Positions 46,673-55,191 of a DNA stretch of 64,000 nt are shown piece after piece. Source of the DNA: Thiohalomonas denitrificans (GTDB lineage Bacteria; Pseudomonadota; Gammaproteobacteria; Thiohalomonadales; Thiohalomonadaceae); contig NZ_FMWD01000006.1 of assembly GCF_900102855.1 (NCBI RefSeq), positions 1 through 64,000 on the forward strand, read 5' to 3'. Numbering within the stretch: the stretch's first letter is position 1; the number at the start of each line of letters is the position of its first letter. Position numbers and translations under genes: made by a program. A model generated the notes under the pieces. That model made no database searches. It saw only the letters and a list, made by a program, of their open reading frames with translations, and had not been told where the DNA came from.

Positions 46673-46805
46673 GCAGGATGGAGTGAACCCCGCGAACAAT
46701 GATGGGGTTCGCAAGTTCACCCCATCCTACGGTTCTCGAGCACCACACCGGCCATTATCCAGGAGCAGTCCGAATGCAGGATGGGGTGAGCCTGCGAACC
46801 CCATC
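46673..46805. repeat. GTAGGATGGG-type palindromes
   Basis: GCAGGATGGAGTGAACCCC (46673) pairs with GGTTCGCAAGTTCACCCCATC (up to 46730), and a further half copy GCAGGATGGGGTGAGC follows at 46774. The same family occurs at 59833-59925 and as a half unit at 30492. Confidence 0.7.
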
Positions 46806-46837
46806 GGAAAACAACCAAAAGAACCGTCCGCCCCGAT

Positions 46838-47110
46838 TCAGGTCTCCTCGACATCGAGGTTGTTGAAGTCGGCAAAGTTGGTCAGAAACTCGAACAGCAT
46901 CGGGTCCTCCTCCTCCAGGCTCCGATCGATGACCACACAGTTCACCCCGTCCTTTGTCGTCATTGCCACCTTGGGATGAAAACGCACGCGACCCTTCGGA
47001 CCCGGACGGGCGACAGCGGTTGTCAGGCGCTGCGCCCAATCGCTGGGCCGAAACTTGCGGCCATCGCGAGTCACTCCCTTGATGATGATTTTGCCGGTTT
47101 GCTCGCTCAT
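46838..47110 (-). CDS. DUF3579 family protein
   Basis: The 90-residue protein begins MSEQTGKIIIKGVTRDGRKF and contains RPSDWAQRL and DPMLFEFLTNFADFNNL, the DUF3579 pattern. Function unknown; members occur in beta- and gammaproteobacteria. ATG 47110 chosen over 47131. Convergence with the CBS gene is separated by palindromic repeats. Confidence 0.85.
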   Translation of the reverse strand: MSEQTGKIIIKGVTRDGRKFRPSDWAQRLTTAVARPGPKGRVRFHPKVAMTTKDGVNCVVIDRSLEEEDPMLFEFLTNFADFNNLDVEET

Positions 47111-47257
47111 GCCTCTCAGTCGGCGGGCCACTCGTCTACCGCAAGCATAGCTGCTGGGAATGCAGTCACATCCAGGGAACGCCGGGCGGATGAGCTTTGA
47201 CCGGGACTGGACGGCATGCTAAAAAGCCCCTATTTCGCCAGCAGGCAGGAGAGCAAT

Positions 47258-48310
47258 GTGGAAGTCATCGGTATCGATATCGGTTTTGGCTTCACCAAGG
47301 CGACCAACAACCGTCGAACCCTGATCTTCAAGTCCGTGTTCGGGGAAGCCACCGACATCCCGTTTCGGGAAAGCCTTTCAGGAGGCCAGGACGACTACAT
47401 TCATATCGAAACCGAAGATGGCGCGCTTTTCGTGGGCGAACTGGCCGAACGTCAGAGCGGCGTGCGCTATTTCACCCTCGACCATGACCAGTTCGTCACC
47501 CGCTTCGTCAAGACGCTGGCCCTGGCGGCCCTCTCCCAGCTGGCGCCTCGCAACGTGCCGGTGAATCTGGTGACCGGGCTGCCGGTCGGCCAGTTCAGGG
47601 AGCACCGCGACGAATTGACGCGCATATTGCAGGGACGTCACCCGGTAACCACCATCGATCGCGAGGGTGAGCGCAGGGAGACCGTGATCAGCGTGCAGAA
47701 GGTACGGGTGGTCCCGCAGCCCTTCGGCTCGCTGTTCAATGCCATGCTCAACGACAAGGGCGAGGCCACAGAGCGCACACTGATGAACGAGAAGGTCGGG
47801 GTCATCGATATCGGCTTTCGCACGGCCGATTACACCATCGCCAACCGTACCAATTATCTGGCCCGTGGCAGCCGTACCACCGATTCCGGTATCTCCCAGG
47901 CGTTTGACACCATTGCCTCCAAGCTGCAGGAGCGCAGCGGGGTCGACGTGGAGCTCTACCGCCTCTATGAAGGAGTCAGTAAAGGTTCGATCCGTATCCG
48001 CGGCAAGAGCTATGACCTGAAGCGGCTGACCGAACAGGTGTTCGGCCGGCTCGCCACCGATGTGGCCAATGAGGCGAATCGGCTCTGGGCCGACGACTGG
48101 GACATCGACCAGATCGTCGTCTCCGGCGGTGGAGGCGCGGTACTCGCGCCCTATCTCGGTCCCCTGGTACACGGTCGCCTGCAGCCGATCGATAACAGCA
48201 TCGATGCCCGGCTGAACAACGTCCGTGGCTACTGGAAGTACGCCAGACACCTGTGGGATCGCGGCCAGCCCACCTCGCCCTCGCGCCCCGAAGACGCGGA
48301 GACGGCATAG
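47258..48310 (+). CDS. ParM/actin-like ATPase, no partner gene
   Basis: The 350-residue protein has the actin-fold nucleotide motifs: phosphate-1 VIGIDIGFGFTKAT (about 3-16), phosphate-2 VGVIDIGFRTADYTI (about 182-196) and adenosine VVSGGGGAVLAPYL (about 287-300). This is the ParM/StbA-Alp branch of actin homologues. GTG 47258 follows AGGAGAG by 4 bp and gives the family start; the frame back to 47216 is less likely. Neither a ParR-like gene nor repeated centromere sites are found beside it. Divergent from DUF3579 and convergent with glgP. Confidence 0.85.
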   Translation: MEVIGIDIGFGFTKATNNRRTLIFKSVFGEATDIPFRESLSGGQDDYIHIETEDGALFVGELAERQSGVRYFTLDHDQFVTRFVKTLALAALSQLAPRNVPVNLVTGLPVGQFREHRDELTRILQGRHPVTTIDREGERRETVISVQKVRVVPQPFGSLFNAMLNDKGEATERTLMNEKVGVIDIGFRTADYTIANRTNYLARGSRTTDSGISQAFDTIASKLQERSGVDVELYRLYEGVSKGSIRIRGKSYDLKRLTEQVFGRLATDVANEANRLWADDWDIDQIVVSGGGGAVLAPYLGPLVHGRLQPIDNSIDARLNNVRGYWKYARHLWDRGQPTSPSRPEDAETA

Positions 48311-48382
48311 GGCGGACCATGCCCGCTATCGTGGCGCCCGCGGGACGTCCTTTGTCCATTAATCCGGGATTCCGGAATCCAT

Positions 48383-50890
48383 TCACTCCCCATTCAGGGG
48401 TTTGACCTGCTCCAACTTCCAGATATCGCGGTTGTAGTCCAGCATGGTGCGGTCGGTCGAGAAGCGGCCGCTTCCCGCCGTGTTGAGGATGCTGATTCGG
48501 GTCCAGTGCTCCCGGTCGCGGTAGGCCGCCGCGGCCTGCTCCTGTGCAGCCACGAATCCGGTGAAATCGGCGGCCACCAGCCAGGGGTCATGAGGGGTGC
48601 GGATGGAGTCGACAATCGGGTCGAAAAGTCCCGGTTCGAAGCGGTTGAAGTGACCCGACTCCAGTAGCTGCATGACCCGGGCCAAATCCCGGTTAGCGGC
48701 GATAATAGTGTTCGGATCATACTCCTCCCTGGTCGTTCGGACCTCCTGCGCGTTCAGCCCGAACAGGAAGAAGTTGTCGTCACCGACCTGCTCGCGGATC
48801 TCGATGTTGGCTCCGTCGAGAGTACCGATGGTTACCGCACCATTCATCATGAACTTCATATTCCCCGTTCCCGAGGCCTCCTTGCCCGCCGTGGAGATCT
48901 GTTCGGAAAGGTCGGTGCCGGGGCAAATCACCTCCATCGCCGAAACCCGGTAATTGGGGACAAACGCCACCTTCAGCCGATTGCCCACCTCAGGGTCACT
49001 ATTGATGACATTGGCCACATTGTTGATGAGCTTGATGGTCAGCTTGGCAATGAAATAGCCGGGTGCGGCCTTGCCGCCGATCAGCACGCAGCGCGGTGTC
49101 CACTCGGAGGTATCACCACTTTTAATGCGATCATAGAGATGAATGACGTGCAAAATGTTCAGAAGCTGGCGCTTGTATTCGTGAATGCGCTTGACCTGCA
49201 CATCGAACATCGCATCCGGGTCGAAGTGAACACCGCACTCTTTCTCCACCAACTCGGCCAGCCGGACCTTGTTGGCCCGTTTGACATCCCGCCAGCGCTC
49301 CCGGAAGGCGGGGTCATCGGCGTGTGACTGCAGTTGATGGAGCTGATCCAGGTCCGCTATCCAGCCGTCTCCAATGCGCTCGGTAATCAGGCCCGACAGT
49401 CCGGGGTTGCACCAGGCCAGCCAGCGCCGTTGGGTGACGCCATTGGTCTTATTGTTGAACTTCTCCGGCCACAGCTGGTGAAAGTCGAGAAACAGCCCCT
49501 CCTGCAGCAGCCGCGAATGCAACTCGGCGACGCCATTGACCGAAAAGCTGCCGACGATGGCCAGATAGGCCATGCGTACTTGCGGTTCATGACCCTCCTC
49601 GATGATCGACATTCGCCGTAGGCGATCGTTGTCGCCCGGCCAGCGTCGGGATACCTCCTCGAGGAAACGTGCGTTGATTTCGTAGACGATCTCCAGATGC
49701 CGCGGCAGAAGGCTCCCGAATAGACTCACCGGCCAGCGTTCCAGTGCTTCGGGCAGCAGGGTGTGATTGGTGTAGGCCATGGTGTGCCGGGTAATATCCC
49801 AGGCCTGATCCCAGCCCAGCCCGTGCTCATCCATCAGCAGACGCATCAGTTCCGCCACCGAGACACTGGGGTGGGTATCGTTGAGCTGAAAGCAGTTCTG
49901 GTCGGCAAACCGGATGAAATCTCCGCCATTGTGCTTCACCCACCAGCGCAGAACATCCTTCAGGCTGGCCGATGCCAGGAAGAACTGCTGCTTCAGCCGC
50001 AGTTCCTTTCCGCACTCACTGGCGTCATTGGGGTAGAGCACCATGGTGATGTTTTCGGCGGCATTCTTCTGCTCCACCGATTCCGGGTAGCTGCCGGCGT
50101 TGAACTCGCCGAGATCGAATTCATCGGTGGCGGCTGCACCCCAGAGACGCAACGTGTTGACGGTATCGTTCTGATAACCGGGCACCGGAACATCATACGG
50201 TACGGCCAGCACATCCTTGGTGGCCACCCAGCGCCAGCGCGTCTGGCCGGTTCCATCCTGGTAGGTTTCGCTACGGCCGCCAAACTGCACTCGCTGGGTG
50301 TACTCGGGTCGCTCCAGCTCCCAGGGGTTGCCATCGCGCAGCCAGTGATCGGGCTCCTCCAACTGGAAACCATTCTCGATTTGCTGCCGGAACATGCCGT
50401 ACTCGTAGCGAAGTCCGTAACCGCGTACCGGCAGTTGCAAACTGGCACAGCTATCCATGAAACAGGCCGCCAGACGTCCCAGGCCGCCATTGCCGAGACC
50501 GGCATCGTGCTCGGCATCGAGGATCTCCTCCAACTGCAAGCCCAGTTCATGCAAGGCCTTGCGGACCGGCTCCTCGACACCCAGGTTCAGGAGTGAATTA
50601 CCGAGACTGCGGCCGATCAGAAACTCCAGCGAAAGATAGTAGGTGCGCTTGCAGTCGGAACTTTCGTAGGCGTAACGCGTCCGCCGCCAGCGCTCCATGA
50701 GCCGGTCACGAAGCGTGAGCGCCAAGGCGGCAAAGGTATAGTGGTCCGACTCGCTATACTTGTCGCGCCCCAGAAAGTGGCTGAAGTAGTGCAAAAATCC
50801 GTTCCCGATGGCTTCTTGATCCATCGGCAATGGCTGCAACTCGGTCCGTTCCTGAACAACCTGGCTCTTGTTGAGTACTTCACTTCCCAT
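48383..50890 (-). CDS. glgP: Glycogen/starch phosphorylase
   Basis: The roughly 835-residue enzyme releases glucose-1-phosphate from glycogen. The PLP lysine lies in EASGTGNMKFMMNGA (about residue 680) followed by TIGTLDGANIE; glucan and phosphate sites such as DAGLGNGGLGRLA (about 128-140) and NGVTQRRW are present. The frame extends to 51004, but the conserved region starts after ATG 50890; no strong Shine-Dalgarno supports either. A monocistronic gene by spacing. Confidence 0.95.
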   Translation of the reverse strand: MGSEVLNKSQVVQERTELQPLPMDQEAIGNGFLHYFSHFLGRDKYSESDHYTFAALALTLRDRLMERWRRTRYAYESSDCKRTYYLSLEFLIGRSLGNSLLNLGVEEPVRKALHELGLQLEEILDAEHDAGLGNGGLGRLAACFMDSCASLQLPVRGYGLRYEYGMFRQQIENGFQLEEPDHWLRDGNPWELERPEYTQRVQFGGRSETYQDGTGQTRWRWVATKDVLAVPYDVPVPGYQNDTVNTLRLWGAAATDEFDLGEFNAGSYPESVEQKNAAENITMVLYPNDASECGKELRLKQQFFLASASLKDVLRWWVKHNGGDFIRFADQNCFQLNDTHPSVSVAELMRLLMDEHGLGWDQAWDITRHTMAYTNHTLLPEALERWPVSLFGSLLPRHLEIVYEINARFLEEVSRRWPGDNDRLRRMSIIEEGHEPQVRMAYLAIVGSFSVNGVAELHSRLLQEGLFLDFHQLWPEKFNNKTNGVTQRRWLAWCNPGLSGLITERIGDGWIADLDQLHQLQSHADDPAFRERWRDVKRANKVRLAELVEKECGVHFDPDAMFDVQVKRIHEYKRQLLNILHVIHLYDRIKSGDTSEWTPRCVLIGGKAAPGYFIAKLTIKLINNVANVINSDPEVGNRLKVAFVPNYRVSAMEVICPGTDLSEQISTAGKEASGTGNMKFMMNGAVTIGTLDGANIEIREQVGDDNFFLFGLNAQEVRTTREEYDPNTIIAANRDLARVMQLLESGHFNRFEPGLFDPIVDSIRTPHDPWLVAADFTGFVAAQEQAAAAYRDREHWTRISILNTAGSGRFSTDRTMLDYNRDIWKLEQVKPLNGE

Positions 50891-51207
50891 TTGGAGGTAT
50901 CCCGAAGCTATTGGATCTGAATTAGTTGTCACCCGGTTTGACGTTTCTCTCCCCGCCGGTACCAGTCTACAAAACAAAACGGGGGGATAAGGGGTATCCG
51001 ACAAATAATCCGATCATTCTACCTGTAGCCGGGCTTTGATATTGCGATCCGGGTTGCATCGCCCTCCCCTGCGCCCCTTTGCGCCCGAAGATCCCATCAG
51101 CACCGACTGCAATCCGGGACATCAGGTTATTTCCGCGGTCCGAAGCGGGGATCGGCTAGACTTGTCTTCAACGGATTTCCAACCATCGACGGTTCAGGAG
51201 GATAGCG
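50891..51207. other. Divergent intergenic region (glgP / HTH gene)
   Basis: No gene recognised. It holds the leader regions of glgP and of the HTH gene; GGTTCAGGAGGATAGCG precedes the latter. No convincing operator or palindrome was found. Confidence 0.4.
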
Positions 51208-51549
51208 ATGGGCATACAGGCCCCGAACACCGATAAACGCGTGCTGGAGCTTTTCGCCGGAGCGGTTCGCGAGGTCGGCGGCCTGCGCCGGCTGGTCACC
51301 GAGCGCCGGCTGGGCTGGCTACCCGAGCTGCTCGCCTCGTCGGAGGTGTTGGTACTCCAGGAGGAGGAGCATCGGCAGCTGGAGGAGATAGCCGAACTCC
51401 TGGGAATGAGCCGCGACACGGTCGAGAACATCCTGGCGGCACCGGCCGATCGGGCCGGACAGTGTGTCGACATGCCGCCCCCGCAGGCGATGGAGGATCG
51501 CGAGCTGGCTTCCGGTGGTCTGGTTCGAAGGGCCTGGAGTTCCCGGTAA
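51208..51549 (+). CDS. Small helix-turn-helix-type protein (TIGR03879-like)
   Basis: The 113-residue protein contains RLGWLPELLASSEVLVLQEEEHRQLEEIAELLGMSRDTVENIL (about residue 37 onward), a helix-turn-helix of the sigma-70 region 4 / LuxR type with IAELLGMSRDTVENIL as the recognition half. It resembles the TIGR03879 'probable regulatory domain' family. A DNA target is unknown. RBS AGGAGG at 51198 supports ATG 51208. It lies before the PDC gene. Confidence 0.65.
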   Translation: MGIQAPNTDKRVLELFAGAVREVGGLRRLVTERRLGWLPELLASSEVLVLQEEEHRQLEEIAELLGMSRDTVENILAAPADRAGQCVDMPPPQAMEDRELASGGLVRRAWSSR

Positions 51550-51654
51550 GACACTGTCATCAAACGGTAACCGCCACAGGCCAAGATACGCGGTAAAGCC
51601 GGTAAACGATCCGGCTGGAATGCACCCCGGCGACTGCGTGTTAAAGTATCCGCC

Positions 51655-52584
51655 ATGTGGCTCAAGCAAGCAATCATCTATAAAAAAGCAGCACTCACCG
51701 AGCGGGTGGAAGCGCCCATGGCCGCTCTGGCAGGGTCCTGTGCACGGGTCTGGGACGATACCGACCGGCTGGACGCGAGTCTGCAGGCCCGGATCGGCCA
51801 GATCCCGCACTGCCATCTACTCTACGCCCTCAACACGGAAGGTATTCAGGTCAGCTCGAATGTGAGTGCCGAAGGCGTGGAGCCGGATTGTCGGGGCCAA
51901 CCGCTCGCGGAACGGCCATTTCACACCGGCAGCCTTCCGTTCCGCGGGCTGACGCTATCATCCGTTTACGTCAGTCGCTACAGCCGCAAGCACTGCATTA
52001 CCGCCATTCATGCCGTCACCCGGGATGAGGCACTGATCGGCTTTGTGGCGGCCGATTTCAACATCGAGGATGTTCCCCTGCCTGACATGGAGGTCGGCAG
52101 CGATATGGCATGGACTCAATACAAGGGCGATCCGGTGATCCGGGGACACGTCTTTGAGCAGGAGCGAACGGCAAGCCTGCTGGACAGCAGGATCGAAGCG
52201 GTAATCGATACCATCGACACGCTGATGCGCCAACACGGCGTCTACCATTTCATCCTGCACTTCTCCAGTTCGCGGGCCATTTTCTGGGTCTACGACGACC
52301 CGTACCGGTACCGCTTTCACGGCGTGGAAGAGATCCTGGATCCGGAGATCTGGCTGGCCTACCCGCCGCAACGTTATCCGGTGGAGGCGCGGGTTGCACC
52401 CGATCGCATCCGTACCGTACTGGAGCAGTTCCGGACGCTGCGTGAAGGTGACGAAAACATCTATCTCCGCTCCGGGTCGCTCAACGTCATGAACGGCGTC
52501 ATCGGTCTCACTTTCTCCTGTGACGGCTCCCACTATTTGACGGTCGACGAGTTTCTGAGTCGTAAACACCCCTTCTGGATATGA
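51655..52584 (+). CDS. Soluble PDC-sensor protein
   Basis: The 309-residue protein has a Cache/PDC-type fold in residues about 10-150 (HCHLLYALNTEGIQVSSNV, RGLTLSSVYVSRYSRKHCIT, EALIGFVAADFNIED), as in periplasmic ligand sensors, but no signal peptide or membrane helix. The C-terminal half (GVYHFILHFSSSRAIFWVYDD, RSGSLNVMNGVIGLTFSCDG) is unassigned. It probably binds a small ligand in the cytoplasm. It lies between the HTH gene and the aspartic-protease gene. Confidence 0.75.
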   Translation: MWLKQAIIYKKAALTERVEAPMAALAGSCARVWDDTDRLDASLQARIGQIPHCHLLYALNTEGIQVSSNVSAEGVEPDCRGQPLAERPFHTGSLPFRGLTLSSVYVSRYSRKHCITAIHAVTRDEALIGFVAADFNIEDVPLPDMEVGSDMAWTQYKGDPVIRGHVFEQERTASLLDSRIEAVIDTIDTLMRQHGVYHFILHFSSSRAIFWVYDDPYRYRFHGVEEILDPEIWLAYPPQRYPVEARVAPDRIRTVLEQFRTLREGDENIYLRSGSLNVMNGVIGLTFSCDGSHYLTVDEFLSRKHPFWI

Positions 52585-52762
52585 GGTTACAGCTACACTT
52601 ATCGAAAAGGAGTGGCGCTTTGGTGCACTGTTCCAGCAAGCCGACGGGCACCACAGCGACGCAGCGCGAACCGCTCGTCGCAGGACCCACTTCCATGCGC
52701 TGAGCGGCGGGCACGTTCCGCCTTGTGCCCCCAGCGCGAGACCGCAGTTCCAGGGAGGAGAT

Positions 52763-53941
52763 ATGTCCGCACTGTTCAATGAGGAGCACCCCATCAAGCG
52801 CCTCCAGGAGGCCGAAACCCTTTTCACCAGCGGCCGATTCACCGAGGCCGCCTACCGCTTCCGCCCGCTGCGTTACAACCGACTGGTCGGTAACAGCGCA
52901 CGCCGCCGATTGGCTTACGTCGCCCTCATTTCGGGCAACCACTACAGGGCTGAAAGGCAACTGCGTCATCTCCCCCGCGAGCCCGAAAGCCTGAAAATGT
53001 CAGCTGCGCTCTATCGCCGAAGCGGCCAGTTGGCAACCGCTGCCAGCTGTGTTCGTGCCCTCGGCAGCGAACTGATGTCCCATGCGTTGCGTCGGCTTTC
53101 GGAGGTTCCTCTGACGATCGATGCACCGGAAATCGTTCGCTGCCCGTTCAGCAAACTCGAGCCGCTGCCGCTGCTTCCGGTAACGATCGATGGGCGCGAG
53201 ACGCTATTTTTGCTGGACACCGGCTCCCAGGAGGTGGTTCTCGACGAGAAAGTGGTGAATCAGCTGGAGCTTTGGCAATCCGCTCCTCAGAACGCGCTCT
53301 ACGCCGGCGGACGCAGCGCAGCACTGCGTTACAGCCGGGTGGGTCAGCTGAAACTGGGCGAGGCCTCCTTCCATAACCTGCCGGTCCAGGTGCAGCCGCT
53401 TCACGCCACCTTCAAACGGATGTTCGACGACGTACGGGTCGAAGGAATCCTGGGAACTTCGCTACTGTCTCACTTTTTTACCGAGGCCGATTTCGCTGCC
53501 GGCGAACTGCGCCTCTCCCGCCCGGAGAACGCCCCGCGAGAAAACAGCCACCGGTTCTGGCTGGCCGATGCATTTCTGCCACTGGTCCGGGCCGGGATCA
53601 ATGGGCGAATGACTCTTCCCATGCTGTTGGACACCGGTCAGCAGGGTTTCGCTGCCGCACTCTCGGTGGACGCTGCCCGAGCCGCAAAGCTTCCAATCGC
53701 CGACTTTCCGTTCACCGGAGAGGGGGGAGGCGGGAGTGTCACGGTGCTCCCCACCCGGGTCGAATCGCTGCAGGTGGCGGACAGTGAGATCGTCAGCCCA
53801 CCGGCCGTCTGCATGCCCCGTTTCGGACTGGAACACCGTTTCGGGTTCCGGGTCGGCGGCATGATTGGATATGAAGCAGTGCGCGGCCGCTGTCTTTCTC
53901 TGGATTTTCGGAGAATGCGCCTGAATGTCGGGGAACATTAA
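52763..53941 (+). CDS. Tandem retropepsin-like aspartic protease
   Basis: The 392-residue protein has an N-terminal helical TPR-like region (about 10-110), then two retropepsin-type halves: DTGSQEVVL (152-160) with GILGTSLLSHF (228-238), and DTGQQGFAA (290-298) with GMIGYEAV near 368. Each half provides one catalytic aspartate, so a single chain could make a complete active site like pepsin. No signal peptide, so cytoplasmic. Substrate unknown. It starts 179 bp after the PDC gene. Confidence 0.8.
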   Translation: MSALFNEEHPIKRLQEAETLFTSGRFTEAAYRFRPLRYNRLVGNSARRRLAYVALISGNHYRAERQLRHLPREPESLKMSAALYRRSGQLATAASCVRALGSELMSHALRRLSEVPLTIDAPEIVRCPFSKLEPLPLLPVTIDGRETLFLLDTGSQEVVLDEKVVNQLELWQSAPQNALYAGGRSAALRYSRVGQLKLGEASFHNLPVQVQPLHATFKRMFDDVRVEGILGTSLLSHFFTEADFAAGELRLSRPENAPRENSHRFWLADAFLPLVRAGINGRMTLPMLLDTGQQGFAAALSVDAARAAKLPIADFPFTGEGGGGSVTVLPTRVESLQVADSEIVSPPAVCMPRFGLEHRFGFRVGGMIGYEAVRGRCLSLDFRRMRLNVGEH

Positions 53942-54045
53942 ACCGAAGCGATTGTCCGAAACTCGTATAGCTGTGGATTGTCGATGGGTTTCCGCTAGCC
54001 CTGCCGATGTCCGATAGGGCCGGAAAGCCTGGGAGACGCAAGTAA

Positions 54046-54213
54046 ATGACAAAATCCCGAGAAGATAAACGTCCCCAGTCGCGCCGTCAGCTCGAACCGG
54101 AACGACTGGCCCGGCTGGAGAAGCAGGAAAAGGCAACGCCTTCCTGGCTTGCCGTGCGCGACAAAAAGCTCATTCGCCTCCTGGCGATTGCCGGCATGGG
54201 AGGAAGTTACTGA
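54046..54213 (+). CDS. Small basic protein (55 aa)
   Basis: ATG 54046 is followed by 55 codons to TGA 54211-54213: MTKSREDKRPQSRRQLEPER and then a short hydrophobic tail (LIRLLAIAGMGGSY). GGGAGACG precedes the start by about 9 bp. No family recognised. It may be a small nucleoid or ribosome-associated protein, but that is a guess from composition only. Confidence 0.45.
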   Translation: MTKSREDKRPQSRRQLEPERLARLEKQEKATPSWLAVRDKKLIRLLAIAGMGGSY

Positions 54214-54375
54214 GCTTTTCTGCAGTATGCCGAAGGGGATGGTCACCCGGCTATCCCCATGATCGCTTTTGCGCGTTCATGTAATAAATCCCCGTATTCC
54301 GCCCCTCTTTCGCAACTCCGCCTCAATCGACGCCCGCCGGGCTATGCTTGAGGAAAAGTGCACAGGGAACCTATC

Positions 54376-55173
54376 GTGCCGGAGCTGCCCGACGTCGAGG
54401 TCTACAAACACCATCTGGAAGCGCACGGAATGCGCAAGGTCATCGACCACATTGAGCTGCGGGGTGCCGATCGCATGCTCGGCGACACCGATACCCGTTC
54501 ACTCCGGAAACGGCTGGAGGGGCACTCACTGACCGGCACCTTCCGACACGGGAAGTACCTGTTTGCGCACATCGGTGGAAACGGCTGGCTGGTGCTGCAC
54601 TTCGGCATGACCGGCTATTTCGAATATGGCGACGACGGCGAAGCCGATCCACAACACAATGTCCTGGTGCTGTACTTCAAGGATGGAAGCTATCTGGCCT
54701 TCAATTGCCGACGCAAGCTGGGGGCCATCGCCCTGGCGGAAACGCCCGAGGAATTCATTGCCAACAAAGGACTCGGACCCGACGTCACGGCCCTCTCCGA
54801 AAGTGACTTTTCAACGCTGCTGCAAGAGCGTGGCGGTACGGCAAAGGGCCTTCTCATGAACCAGGAATTGCTGGCGGGGCTGGGCAACGTCTATTCCGAC
54901 GAAGTGCTCTTTCAGGCCGGCATTCACCCCAAGACGAGACTGGACCGTCTCGAAGGGTCAAGGCGAAAAGCGCTCTATCAGGCCATGCAGAAGGTTATCA
55001 AGGCAGCGATCGCGGCCGAAGCCGAGCCGGAACGCATGCCCGATGACTTTCTCATCCCGAGGCGAGGCCTGCGGAACGCCAAGTGTCCTTTTTGTGGCGG
55101 CACGCCGAAGCGGATCTCAGCCAGCGGGCGCCACGCCTGGTACTGTCCCTGCCGCCAACCCGAACCCGAATGA
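54376..55173 (+). CDS. mutM: Formamidopyrimidine-DNA glycosylase family protein
   Basis: The roughly 265-residue base-excision enzyme starts, from GTG 54376, with PELPDVEVY: the N-terminal proline and glutamate are the catalytic residues after Met removal. The conserved lysine is in RHGKYLFAH (about 56-64) and the DNA-binding NQELLAGLGNVYSDEVLF near 165. The C-terminal zinc finger reads C-x2-C-x16-C-P-C rather than C-x2-C. Whether this is Fpg or Nei-type cannot be told from the sequence, and the starting frame from ATG 54358 is rejected because it would block the catalytic proline. Confidence 0.9.
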   Translation: MPELPDVEVYKHHLEAHGMRKVIDHIELRGADRMLGDTDTRSLRKRLEGHSLTGTFRHGKYLFAHIGGNGWLVLHFGMTGYFEYGDDGEADPQHNVLVLYFKDGSYLAFNCRRKLGAIALAETPEEFIANKGLGPDVTALSESDFSTLLQERGGTAKGLLMNQELLAGLGNVYSDEVLFQAGIHPKTRLDRLEGSRRKALYQAMQKVIKAAIAAEAEPERMPDDFLIPRRGLRNAKCPFCGGTPKRISASGRHAWYCPCRQPEPE

Positions 55174-55191
55174 CCGGCCCGGAAATGCGCC

